From an uncultured SAR116 cluster alpha proteobacterium (GTDB lineage: Bacteria > Pseudomonadota > Alphaproteobacteria > Puniceispirillales > Marisalimonadaceae), in contig CACBXG010000006.1 of the NCBI GenBank assembly GCA_902543145.1, positions 1-64,000 on the forward strand: a DNA stretch of 64,000 nt, given 5' to 3'. The notes beneath the pieces were generated by a model. It did not search any database. It saw nothing but the letters and a program-made list of their open reading frames with translations, and had not been told where the DNA came from. Shown here piece by piece: positions 29,070 through 36,633 of this stretch (position 1 is the first letter of the stretch; each line of letters starts with the position of its first letter). The position numbers were made by a program, and so were the translations under genes.

Positions 29070-31979
29070 TTAGTTTTGTAATAATTGAAGCACATTTTGT
29101 TGTGCTTTTCCTGCTTGTGCTATCATTGCCATAGCAGATTGTTGTAAAATCTGTGCCTTTGTCATCCTTGCAGATTCTTTTGCGAAATCAGCATCCTCAA
29201 TTCTACCTCTTGAAGCATTTGTGTTTAGGGCTACGTTTGACAGATTATCAATAGCTTTTTCCATTCTACTCATTAAAGCACCAAGTTTTGCTCTTTCTTT
29301 ATGAATTCTATCTAGGGACCTATCCAAAACACGTAAGGCATCAACTGAAGATTGTCTAGTTAATAAACTTACACCAGATAACTTATCTAATGACGCTGCA
29401 CCTGGTGATGCCTCAAACAGGCCTTTTCCATCTTCACCAACTACAGTGAAACTGTTGCTAGATGACATTTCAAGTTGACCTGTAATAATAACAGAATCTG
29501 CACCTTTTACACCGATCTTGATAGCACCAGTAGTTGTATCAGAAGCTGTGATTGTATGAATTGTTTTAAATATACGTCTGCCAGTTACAGTTTTATTAGC
29601 TTCAGGTCCTGTAATGACTTCAGTAAGAGAAGTACCATCCATTCCAGTTCCAACGACTGTAAATGTTTTAGTAGACTCATCACTAGCAGAGCTTGTAATT
29701 GTTACAAGTATAGACTCATTAGCTATAGTATTTTTTACACCAACACTAATTTTTGCGTCGCTATCTGTTGTTGAAGGTTTTACACTGGTAACTGTTCCAT
29801 AAATTTTTGTAGAGGTTAATGTTTTTGGATATGTACTTCCTGTATGACCGAGAATTGTTTCAGTTTGTTCATTCCCATATACATCTGTTCCAGTTATTAC
29901 AAAATTTGCACTTGATGCAGCAGTCGAAGTAATTGTAATAAATGAATTAAGAGTAGCTGTTGCATCCACCATACTTAGACTTTCAGAGCCAGTAAAACCA
30001 GCAGCAATTGTTTGTTCTAGACAAACTTTATCATCATCAGTAGCAAGTGAAGCAGGTCCATTTAATGTAAATCTTGAGGACATATCTTTGATGGATTCAC
30101 CATTTGCATGACTTGCAGCAGTTGAAGTAACTGTGTCAACTGTTGCTCCTCTGGACACACCAGTAAAAGAATTTGCAGTTACACCAGTATAAGTCACATA
30201 TTCTGATCCAATTAATAAAGTACCAGATTCAGGAAATCCTGTTGTACTTGGAACATTAATGGTAGTTGCCGTTGGGTCTAACGCTTGAGAAATAGCATCA
30301 TTTCTATCATGTTTTGCAGCTGTTGTTCCACTTGTTGCTCTGGTTACCCCAGTAAAAGTTGTTCCTGTTTTACCTGTGTATGTAAAAAGCTCATTACCAA
30401 TTTGAATAGCACCAACAGAGTCAAATGCTGTAGTGTCTTCTACAGTTATTGTTCCTGAACCAGACATGGCGTCACCACTTCCAATAGTTAAAAATACAGA
30501 AGCGCCATGTGCATGATTCTCAGCAGTACTATCTTCTTTTTCTCTGAATACACCTGTTAGAGTATTTCCACTTACACCTGTATATGTGAAATATTCTGAA
30601 CCAATTTTAATTGTTCCTCCTGTGGTAGGAAAACTTGAAGCATCCGCAAGAGGTATTTGAGTAACAGCGCTAGTACCTAATGTTCCACCAGAGTTGTTGT
30701 AAGTTGACTCTGCACCTCTGACAGTGGTTGACCCTGTTACAACTAAAGAGGTTTCAGTTGGAGTTGCTCCAATAACTTTATTGGTGGTTGTTACTGTTCC
30801 TGAAAACAAACCATCATCATCAGTTGTCGTTACATTCGTATCTCCGAGAGATACTGGGTCACCTGCTACAACTTCATTATTATCCAAACTAGTAACTAAT
30901 AAAGTTCTTCTTGTACCTGTTGTTGTTGTATCTCCTCCAAAATTTACATCACCTAATTTAATATCATAACCTTCGTTTTGCACTAAAATCATTGATGATT
31001 TGTCTGTTGAAAGGGTAGCTGTTACACCAGTAGTAGTGGTATAATTATTAATTGAATCCCGTAATTCAGATAATACAGAACTTCCTTCATTGTTATTCAG
31101 TGTAACATTTGCAGCTATTGTAACGGCTGTTGTATTTTTACCTTGTATACTAAATGATAGGCTTGTTTGGCCATTATAAGCATCATCCAAAGTTTTAGCT
31201 TGAAGTTTAAGTTGAGTAGAAGCTATGGCTGAAACTCCAGTGGAGTCAAAAACTGCATTAACAGAAGTAGCGATGTCTCTTACATTAGATCCAGCTGCTG
31301 CTGTAACAGATGAGCTTCCAAGAATGCCATGAACTGTAAATGATTCTGCCTGTACCAAATTGGTTTCTGATGTATCTGCAACAGCATAAGCATTTAATGC
31401 TAAGTTATCATTGTCAACTGGACCACCAGTATCATCAGTCGTTTCTGTTCCCTGTGATGTTGCTTTATATGCTCCTAAACTGTCTATTCTCATTGAAGAA
31501 ACTGATAATTGAGCAAATTCACGCTCATGAGTTCCAATTTGGAAACGTCTATCAGCAAATGACCCATCTAATACAGCTATTTCATTAAAGGTTGTATCTC
31601 TAGTCACACGATCTAATTCTGCCAATAATTGGTCAACCTCAGCATCAATATATGCACGTTCTTCACCATTGTAAGTGTCTGATGCTGATTGAATAGCTAG
31701 TTCTCTTATTCTTTGTATAATTGATGATGATTCATCCAATGCACCTTCAGTAACCTGTGCCATAGAAATAACGTCAGCAGCATTTCTTACTGATTGCTCC
31801 AATCCTCTAATCTGTGCAGTCATCCTGTCAGCAATTGCAGCACCAGCTGCGTCATCACCAGCATGATTAATACGTTTTCCTGATGACAAACGTTCCATCG
31901 AAGTTGTCATTTCGCGTTCTGTTGCATTTAACTTATTAAGTGCAAACTGTGCAGCGGAGTTAGTATTTACTGTTGGCAT
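29070..31979 (-). CDS. fliC: giant flagellin B, 969 aa
   Basis: N-terminus: MPTVNTNSAAQFALNKLNAT, then RLSSGKRINHAGDDAAGAAI at about residues 30-49. C-terminus: RGRIEDADFAKESARMTKAQ and QNVLQLLQN. The central part contains a flagellin_IN-like module also found in FlgK, three TYTG modules (about 418-611, near-identical to FlgK in DNA) and two TGTD-type modules (about 630-830). I chose the ATG at 31979 (GGAG 8 bases upstream); a frame open to 32012 would begin inside the sigma-54 promoter. It is the only flagellin of the three with a sigma-54 promoter. It is convergent with flagellin A. Confidence 0.94.
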   Translation of the reverse strand: MPTVNTNSAAQFALNKLNATEREMTTSMERLSSGKRINHAGDDAAGAAIADRMTAQIRGLEQSVRNAADVISMAQVTEGALDESSSIIQRIRELAIQSASDTYNGEERAYIDAEVDQLLAELDRVTRDTTFNEIAVLDGSFADRRFQIGTHEREFAQLSVSSMRIDSLGAYKATSQGTETTDDTGGPVDNDNLALNAYAVADTSETNLVQAESFTVHGILGSSSVTAAAGSNVRDIATSVNAVFDSTGVSAIASTQLKLQAKTLDDAYNGQTSLSFSIQGKNTTAVTIAANVTLNNNEGSSVLSELRDSINNYTTTTGVTATLSTDKSSMILVQNEGYDIKLGDVNFGGDTTTTGTRRTLLVTSLDNNEVVAGDPVSLGDTNVTTTDDDGLFSGTVTTTNKVIGATPTETSLVVTGSTTVRGAESTYNNSGGTLGTSAVTQIPLADASSFPTTGGTIKIGSEYFTYTGVSGNTLTGVFREKEDSTAENHAHGASVFLTIGSGDAMSGSGTITVEDTTAFDSVGAIQIGNELFTYTGKTGTTFTGVTRATSGTTAAKHDRNDAISQALDPTATTINVPSTTGFPESGTLLIGSEYVTYTGVTANSFTGVSRGATVDTVTSTAASHANGESIKDMSSRFTLNGPASLATDDDKVCLEQTIAAGFTGSESLSMVDATATLNSFITITSTAASSANFVITGTDVYGNEQTETILGHTGSTYPKTLTSTKIYGTVTSVKPSTTDSDAKISVGVKNTIANESILVTITSSASDESTKTFTVVGTGMDGTSLTEVITGPEANKTVTGRRIFKTIHTITASDTTTGAIKIGVKGADSVIITGQLEMSSSNSFTVVGEDGKGLFEASPGAASLDKLSGVSLLTRQSSVDALRVLDRSLDRIHKERAKLGALMSRMEKAIDNLSNVALNTNASRGRIEDADFAKESARMTKAQILQQSAMAMIAQAGKAQQNVLQLLQN
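30148..30728 (-). repeat. 581-bp block near-identical to flgK (copy 2)
   Basis: Reverse complement of this block aligns without gaps to 13346-13926 of flgK, with about 35 mismatches. It encodes residues about 418-611 of flagellin B. Because the genes face opposite ways, the two copies form an inverted repeat separated by about 16.2 kb that holds flgL, a hypothetical gene, fliS, the ClC gene, fliD, the oxygenase remnant and flagellin A. Confidence 0.9.
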
Positions 31980-32012
31980 TTTAATCTCCAAATTAATTTC
32001 GTAGGAAATCAC

Positions 32013-32029
32013 TGCAATTGTTATGCCAA
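32013..32029 (-). promoter_or_regulatory. sigma-54 promoter of flagellin B
   Basis: On the minus strand TTGGCATAACAATTGCA. The GG is at 32027-32026 and the GC at 32015-32014, 10 bases apart. It lies 33 bp upstream of the flagellin B ATG and is almost the same as the flgG promoter. Confidence 0.8.
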
Positions 32030-32046
32030 AATTTAATGAATTTTAC

Positions 32047-32403
32047 TTAAGCTAGTTTTTCAAAAGATTTTTTTAATTGTGTTATATTATTAGGAACGGC
32101 ACTTATCATATTATATCGCGTAATTATTTCATTGTGGAAATATGAAGGAGATAAAGAAGCCCGTGATCTTATAAAACTTTCTGTAAGTGAGCCATTGCTC
32201 GCACTTTGATTATTAACATATACATGCCTGATGAAATTAGGAGGTTCATTATTTAAAGCCCTTTTTGGAACGCCAGTTTCGGTTACAATTCTGTTTTTAG
32301 TTGGCATACTGTTTGCAGTTAGACTAGAGCTTTCATTCCTTAATGGTCTAGAAGCGTAAATCTCATTAATAGCATATGGGTTATGTAAATTATTATTAAT
32401 CAT
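32047..32403 (-). CDS. hypothetical protein, about 118 aa, upstream of flagellin B
   Basis: The frame opens at ATG 32418 (MFIYIM) or ATG 32403 (MINNNLHNPYAINEIYASRP). I list the second because the first adds only five hydrophobic residues; neither has a good ribosome binding site. The product is Asn/Ser-rich and basic, with no signal peptide or domain that I recognise, and ends NNITQLKKSFEKLA in a helix. It is co-directional with flagellin B, but the sigma-54 promoter lies between them. It could be a small flagellar accessory or a poorly conserved open frame. Confidence 0.5.
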   Translation of the reverse strand: MINNNLHNPYAINEIYASRPLRNESSSLTANSMPTKNRIVTETGVPKRALNNEPPNFIRHVYVNNQSASNGSLTESFIRSRASLSPSYFHNEIITRYNMISAVPNNITQLKKSFEKLA

Positions 32404-32474
32404 AATGTAAATAAACATAAAAACTATGAAAAATCAAATTTTTGACAATTATTTTGTAACGTTGAGACTGTATC

Positions 32475-32912
32475 ATGACAAATAGCCAATATATAGATGC
32501 ATACAAGAAGGCACAACAATCATCAAATTCTGTTACATCTTCACACGAAATAGTGAGAACATTGATGAAAGAATTAGTAAATTCAATGCAGAAAATTGTT
32601 TTAGATATTCAAGATGAAAGAAAAAGAAAACAAGATCAATTTTCAGTTGATAAAGATTTTGAAGAAAAATATGCGCATCAAAAGTCAAAAAATCTAACTA
32701 AATCACTTTCTATTATTTATGGTCTACAGACTAGCTTAGATTTTGATAAAGCTCTAGAAATTGCTAATAACTTATTTCAATTATATGAGTACTGTCGTCA
32801 CGAAATTATCAAAGGTTTTAGTCAAAAAATTGAAGATGGGATTATCAAAGCTATTGATGTTATAAAACAAATTATGGAAGGATGGGAAGAAATACCATCT
32901 TTAGAGAAATAA
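32475..32912 (+). CDS. fliS: flagellin export chaperone FliS (copy 2)
   Basis: 145 aa. The FliS block LTKSLSIIYGLQTSLDFDKA at about residues 75-94 is followed by LEIANNLFQLYEYCRHEIIK and the terminal EGWEEIPSLEK. It carries a charged insertion (about 45-70, RKRKQDQFSVDKDFEEKY) not present in copy 1 at 20447-20830. It sits between flagellins B and C and directly before a FliT-like gene, the classic fliS-fliT pairing. Two FliS copies beside three very different flagellins suggest client specialisation; that is inference. Confidence 0.82.
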   Translation: MTNSQYIDAYKKAQQSSNSVTSSHEIVRTLMKELVNSMQKIVLDIQDERKRKQDQFSVDKDFEEKYAHQKSKNLTKSLSIIYGLQTSLDFDKALEIANNLFQLYEYCRHEIIKGFSQKIEDGIIKAIDVIKQIMEGWEEIPSLEK

Positions 32913-32914
32913 AG

Positions 32915-33211
32915 ATGGACAACCTAAACTCAGACCTAGATTTGTTAGAAAATCTATCAAAAAAAATTTCAGATTTAATCTATAATAATGAGTTTTCTCA
33001 GATTTCCTTTATTGATGCTCAACGAAGAGCATTAATAAAAAAAATTATAGAAAGCGAAAGTAAAAAGAATGCTATCAAGAAAAGAATTGGCAAACTATTA
33101 GAAAATAATATTGAAAATATAAAAGCTACAGAAAATAAATTACAAAATCTCTCAAAAAATCATGATAAATTCAGCAAAAGACTTAAAGCATATTCATCAA
33201 TTAAATATTAA
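32915..33211 (+). CDS. small helical protein, candidate FliT-type flagellar chaperone
   Basis: 98 aa from ATG 32915, two bases after the fliS stop; a frame open from 32882 overlaps fliS and is less likely. The product is nearly all helical and strongly charged (LDLLENLSKKISDLIYNNEF, then IDAQRRALIKKIIES). The spacing, length and the repeated helix pattern resemble FliT, the FliD/FliI-binding chaperone usually encoded after fliS. Sequence similarity to FliT is generic, so it could instead be FlgN-like or an unrelated coiled-coil protein. Confidence 0.55.
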   Translation: MDNLNSDLDLLENLSKKISDLIYNNEFSQISFIDAQRRALIKKIIESESKKNAIKKRIGKLLENNIENIKATENKLQNLSKNHDKFSKRLKAYSSIKY

Positions 33212-33265
33212 TCAGGTATATAATTAAATTTTTTTTAAAAAATAATTAAACAAATTTCATTTTCA

Positions 33266-33286
33266 GTCGTAATTACTGCCGTAACT
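33266..33286 (+). promoter_or_regulatory. paired GTCGTAA / GCCGTAA boxes upstream of flagellin C
   Basis: GTCGTAATTA (33266-33275) is followed by GCCGTAACT (33278-33286), a tandem pair about one helical turn apart. A TATAAT lies at 33291-33296, so the pair covers the -35 position of a possible sigma-70-type promoter, the arrangement expected for an activator site. No sigma-54 element is present. Confidence 0.4.
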
Positions 33287-33314
33287 TTAATATAATTCGT
33301 GGAGGAATTTATTT

Positions 33315-35309
33315 ATGTTTAATATTGGTAGTTTGTCTGCTTCTCAATTTATTCAAAGAAATATGGCTAATCAAATTAAGGATATAACTGAAAGTACAGA
33401 AAGGTTATCATCAGGTAAAAGAATTAATAGTGCCTCAGATGATCCATCATCAATTGGTCCAATTTCCAGACTTAATGCACAAATCTTATCACTTGAAGAA
33501 GCAATCTCTAACGGAGGAGAGGGTAAATTACTTACCCAAACTGCAGATGGTGGTCTGAGTTCAATAAATAATATTCTTGCTCGAATAAGAGAATTAGCTG
33601 TTCAAGGCGGAAGTACTACTCTAACAACTGCAGATAGAAATATCTTACAAGTTGAAATAGATGCATATTTAACTGAAATTGACGCTTTAACTAAATTAAT
33701 AAAATTTAATACTATCAAATTGTTAGATGGAACTAAAGAGAAGGTAAGTTTTTTAGTCGGAGAAACTAAAGATGATATAGTTTCTATTGATTTAGTTAAA
33801 TCAGACAGTACAGCCCTGGGTTTATCTGGCTCGTCGGGTGTAAAAGAGTTTACCGGTGGACGAGTAACAGGATTTACTTACAATAGTAGTAATCTTGCAG
33901 CAAGTGATATTAAAATTAATTCACAAAACGCTTTAGCAGCAAATCTAACTGATAACTTATCATCAGGAAACAATACAGCAGCGGCACTTGTAACAGCTAT
34001 TAATGCAAATTCAAATTCTCATGGCGCAACAGCTACTGGTTTTAATAAAGTTACATCAGCAGCAAAAAGCTCTTTAAGCATGAGTAACACATTCACAATT
34101 AATGCAAACGTAATATCCATTCAAACAAGTTTAGAAAATTTAGTAACTGAAATTAACCAAGAAGCAGGTGGCATAACAGCTACATTAAACTCTGATAATA
34201 CAATAACATTATCAAATACAACTGGTAATGACATTGTTATTGGAGGGAATGCACCAACTGATGCAGGGTTCACGGCAGGCACCTATTTGGGCTATATTAA
34301 ATTAGAAAATGTTGATGGTACTTTTGTAAAAATTGAAGCTATGACAAAAGCTAACGGATACGCCTCAAATAGTGGAAATATAGATGACTTAGCACGATTT
34401 GGCTTTAATGAAGTAGATTCAAGTACTGTTATAAGATCAGATTTAGTGTCAACTAATGCTCTAACAGCATCTCATGATATTAAAATAAATGACGTTGCAA
34501 TTGGTGCATCTGATAGTGCTTCAGCTGCTGCAAAAGCTATTGCTATTAATTCTGTATCATCCTCAACAAATATATCTGCTTCAGGTAATAATATTGTGAC
34601 ACTTGATATTAATGTTGGTGAGGCCTCTTCAGCCGCTTCTAATATAAGTATAAATGGAAATGCAATTAATTTTTCTAGTGTTACTAATACTACTGAAACT
34701 ATCACTGCAATAAATAACGCATCTATTGGTGATATAATAGCATCTGCAAACTCAGATGGCGACGTTCAACTTACAAGTGCAAGTGGAGCCGATATTGTAA
34801 TAGCACACGCAGGAACTCCTGGTGTTTTTATTGACGGTCATACTGACGCAACAGGAGCGACTATTTCTGTAGGTAGCTCAGTTACATTCAAGGGCCAAAT
34901 ACTTCTCACTCACACAGCTGGTGATGTAATTAAAATCTCTGGTGATGATGTGGGTGAGCTTGGATTTCAAGCACAGGCTTCGAGCAGTGCTTCTACTCCT
35001 GGAGCAATAATTTCTGTATCAAGTTCTTCAAATGCAACTTCTGCTTTGACTAGTATTGATAATGCAATTAATACAATTGCCAACACAAGAGCAAAATTTG
35101 GAGCAAGTGAAAATGTTATTGATCATAGATTAAATTTTTTACTAGATGCCAAGAATAATTCTTCTTCAAGATTATCTAAAATAGAGGATGCAGATTTTGC
35201 TCTAGAAACAGCAAGACTTACAAAAGCGCAGATAATGTCAAAAGCTGCTTCTTCTATGCTTGCTCAAGCTAACGCAAGTGGTGAAGTTTTTTTAAGATTA
35301 ATCAATTAA
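33315..35309 (+). CDS. fliC: flagellin C, 664 aa
   Basis: N-terminal D0/D1: RLSSGKRINSASDDPSSIGP at about residues 31-50, then ILARIRELAVQGGSTTLTTA. C-terminal D0/D1: LSKIEDADFALETARLTKAQ. The final residues are SGEVFLRLIN, unlike the usual LLxLL ending. The centre (about 190-560) holds flagellin_IN-type modules homologous to those of flagellin A (ASDIKINSQNALAANL). It has neither TYTG nor TGTD modules. GTGGAGG precedes the ATG. Its 3' end overlaps the 3' end of the convergent sigma-54 activator gene by 8 bases, so there is no room for a terminator outside the coding sequence. Confidence 0.92.
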   Translation: MFNIGSLSASQFIQRNMANQIKDITESTERLSSGKRINSASDDPSSIGPISRLNAQILSLEEAISNGGEGKLLTQTADGGLSSINNILARIRELAVQGGSTTLTTADRNILQVEIDAYLTEIDALTKLIKFNTIKLLDGTKEKVSFLVGETKDDIVSIDLVKSDSTALGLSGSSGVKEFTGGRVTGFTYNSSNLAASDIKINSQNALAANLTDNLSSGNNTAAALVTAINANSNSHGATATGFNKVTSAAKSSLSMSNTFTINANVISIQTSLENLVTEINQEAGGITATLNSDNTITLSNTTGNDIVIGGNAPTDAGFTAGTYLGYIKLENVDGTFVKIEAMTKANGYASNSGNIDDLARFGFNEVDSSTVIRSDLVSTNALTASHDIKINDVAIGASDSASAAAKAIAINSVSSSTNISASGNNIVTLDINVGEASSAASNISINGNAINFSSVTNTTETITAINNASIGDIIASANSDGDVQLTSASGADIVIAHAGTPGVFIDGHTDATGATISVGSSVTFKGQILLTHTAGDVIKISGDDVGELGFQAQASSSASTPGAIISVSSSSNATSALTSIDNAINTIANTRAKFGASENVIDHRLNFLLDAKNNSSSRLSKIEDADFALETARLTKAQIMSKAASSMLAQANASGEVFLRLIN

Positions 35310-36444
35310 TACTCTGATTTACGTTGATTGAATATTTTTTCATTTTTTCAATTAAAGTAGTTCTTCTGAGCTTAAGCTTATCTGCTGCAAGTGCTACCTT
35401 ATTATTTGTTTTCTCAAGTGCTTCTTCAATTAAAACAATCTCTACATCTTGAAGATGCCTTCTAATATCAATTTCATCGTAAAAAGAAAACCAATTTTTA
35501 TAATTCTTTGGATGTGGTAAATAATCCTCTAGGTTATTGCTCAAGTTATTTTCTTCTAGGTTTGTTATTCCGCTTAAGTCGGATGTCATGTCCCACAATG
35601 CTTCTTGTTCCTCAGCAACAGTTGGAACTTTTAGTCTAAGTAAATTTTCATAAATATTAGTGCTGGTGATTTCTTTTCCAGGGAAAATAATACAAGCTCT
35701 TTCAATTACATTTTTTAACTCACGAACATTACCTGGCCAGTTGTGTTTGCATAAAGCCGTTATAGCATCTGGAGTAAAGATTGGCTTTTGTGTTTCATCT
35801 ACTTTCAAGTTGCTTAGGAGTGTTTTTTGCAGACTTGGTATGTCAGTTCTTCTCTCAGCTAGTGAGGGTACATTTATTGGAAGGACATTGATCCTAAAAA
35901 ATAAGTCAGCCCTAAATTCACCATTTTCTACCTTTTTTTCAAGATCTCTATGTGTTGCACAAATCAATCTTAAATCTATTTTTATATCTTGTGCGCCACC
36001 GACTCTTTGTATTGTTTTGCTTTCAATAGCTCTTAAAAGTTTAGCTTGAAGAGGTAAGGGCATATCGCCAATCTCATCAAGAAAAAGAGATCCTCCACTA
36101 GACTGTTCAAATCTTCCTTTTCTTTGCTTGTCTGCACCCGTAAATGATCCTTTTTCATGTCCAAAAAGTTCTGATTCTAGTAACTCAGACGGAATTGCTG
36201 CACAGTTTACAGTAATAAACGGACCTGTTTTATTTGAACACTTGTGAATAGCTTGAGCAACAATATCTTTACCAGTACCAGTTTCGCCTAAAATTAATGC
36301 GGTACTATCTGTTTGAGAAACCATCGCAATTAGGTTTTTCATTGATTTTGTCTCAGGACTTTCACCATCAATCATTTTATTAAGTTTGTCTAATGTAGAT
36401 TGATTTTGTTCTGATGGACTTGTTGATTTATCGACAACATTCAT
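35302..36444 (-). CDS. sigma-54-dependent activator with Fis-type HTH but no receiver domain
   Basis: 380 aa, predicted cytoplasmic. A short N-terminal stretch (1-30) leads straight into a AAA+ domain: Walker A GETGTGKD at 53-60, the sigma-54 contact loop GSFTGA at 99-104 (usual form GAFTGA), Walker B LFLDEIGD at 120-127. A Fis-type HTH ends the protein (LEKTNNKVALAADKLKLRRT). Receiver-less activators of this form are often enhancer-binding proteins controlled by partner proteins. I chose ATG 36444 over a TTG five codons earlier. It is divergent from the other activator across 189 bp holding two palindromes. A flagellar role is inferred from location and the seven sigma-54 promoters. Confidence 0.88.
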   Translation of the reverse strand: MNVVDKSTSPSEQNQSTLDKLNKMIDGESPETKSMKNLIAMVSQTDSTALILGETGTGKDIVAQAIHKCSNKTGPFITVNCAAIPSELLESELFGHEKGSFTGADKQRKGRFEQSSGGSLFLDEIGDMPLPLQAKLLRAIESKTIQRVGGAQDIKIDLRLICATHRDLEKKVENGEFRADLFFRINVLPINVPSLAERRTDIPSLQKTLLSNLKVDETQKPIFTPDAITALCKHNWPGNVRELKNVIERACIIFPGKEITSTNIYENLLRLKVPTVAEEQEALWDMTSDLSGITNLEENNLSNNLEDYLPHPKNYKNWFSFYDEIDIRRHLQDVEIVLIEEALEKTNNKVALAADKLKLRRTTLIEKMKKYSINVNQSIN

Positions 36445-36484
36445 AAAAATAACCGTCAAATTATTGAAAGATTAATGTTAGTTT

Positions 36485-36500
36485 TGTCATAATAATGACA
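36485..36500. promoter_or_regulatory. inverted repeat between the two activator genes
   Basis: TGTCAT-AATA-ATGACA, a perfect 6-bp dyad with a 4-base spacer, 41 bp upstream of the receiver-less activator ATG. It fits a dimeric regulator operator, for example autoregulation by the HTH-bearing activator. It lacks a GC-rich stem and T tract, so it is not a terminator. Confidence 0.4.
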
Positions 36501-36532
36501 TTTTTATAAAAAAATCAATATTATTAGTTAAA

Positions 36533-36546
36533 AAATAACGTTATTT
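36533..36546. promoter_or_regulatory. 14-bp perfect palindrome in the activator intergenic region
   Basis: AAATAACGTTATTT, about 40 bp upstream of the -24 element of the rightward activator promoter. Its position would suit an enhancer-type binding site. In such AT-rich DNA a chance palindrome is possible. Confidence 0.25.
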
Positions 36547-36584
36547 AAATTTAGGGTTACTTATAAACTCTTATAAATTAAAGT

Positions 36585-36601
36585 TTGGCAAGCTTCTTGC
36601 T
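36585..36601 (+). promoter_or_regulatory. sigma-54 promoter of the FlbD-like activator / fliE operon
   Basis: TTTGGCAAGCTTCTTGCTT contains GG at 36587-36588 and GC at 36599-36600, 10 bases apart, 33 bp upstream of the activator ATG. The activator gene is thus itself under sigma-54 control and would be transcribed with fliEFGHIJ. Confidence 0.75.
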
Positions 36602-36633
36602 TCTTAGATTTCTGATAATTTTAGGAGTATATT

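Noticed and set aside
31980..32012. Upstream start of flagellin B at 32012
   Set aside because: It overlaps the sigma-54 promoter; ATG 31979 has a GGAG site and the expected flagellin N-terminus.
33240..33314. Sigma-54 promoter for flagellin C
   Set aside because: No GG-N10-GC pair is present in the gap.
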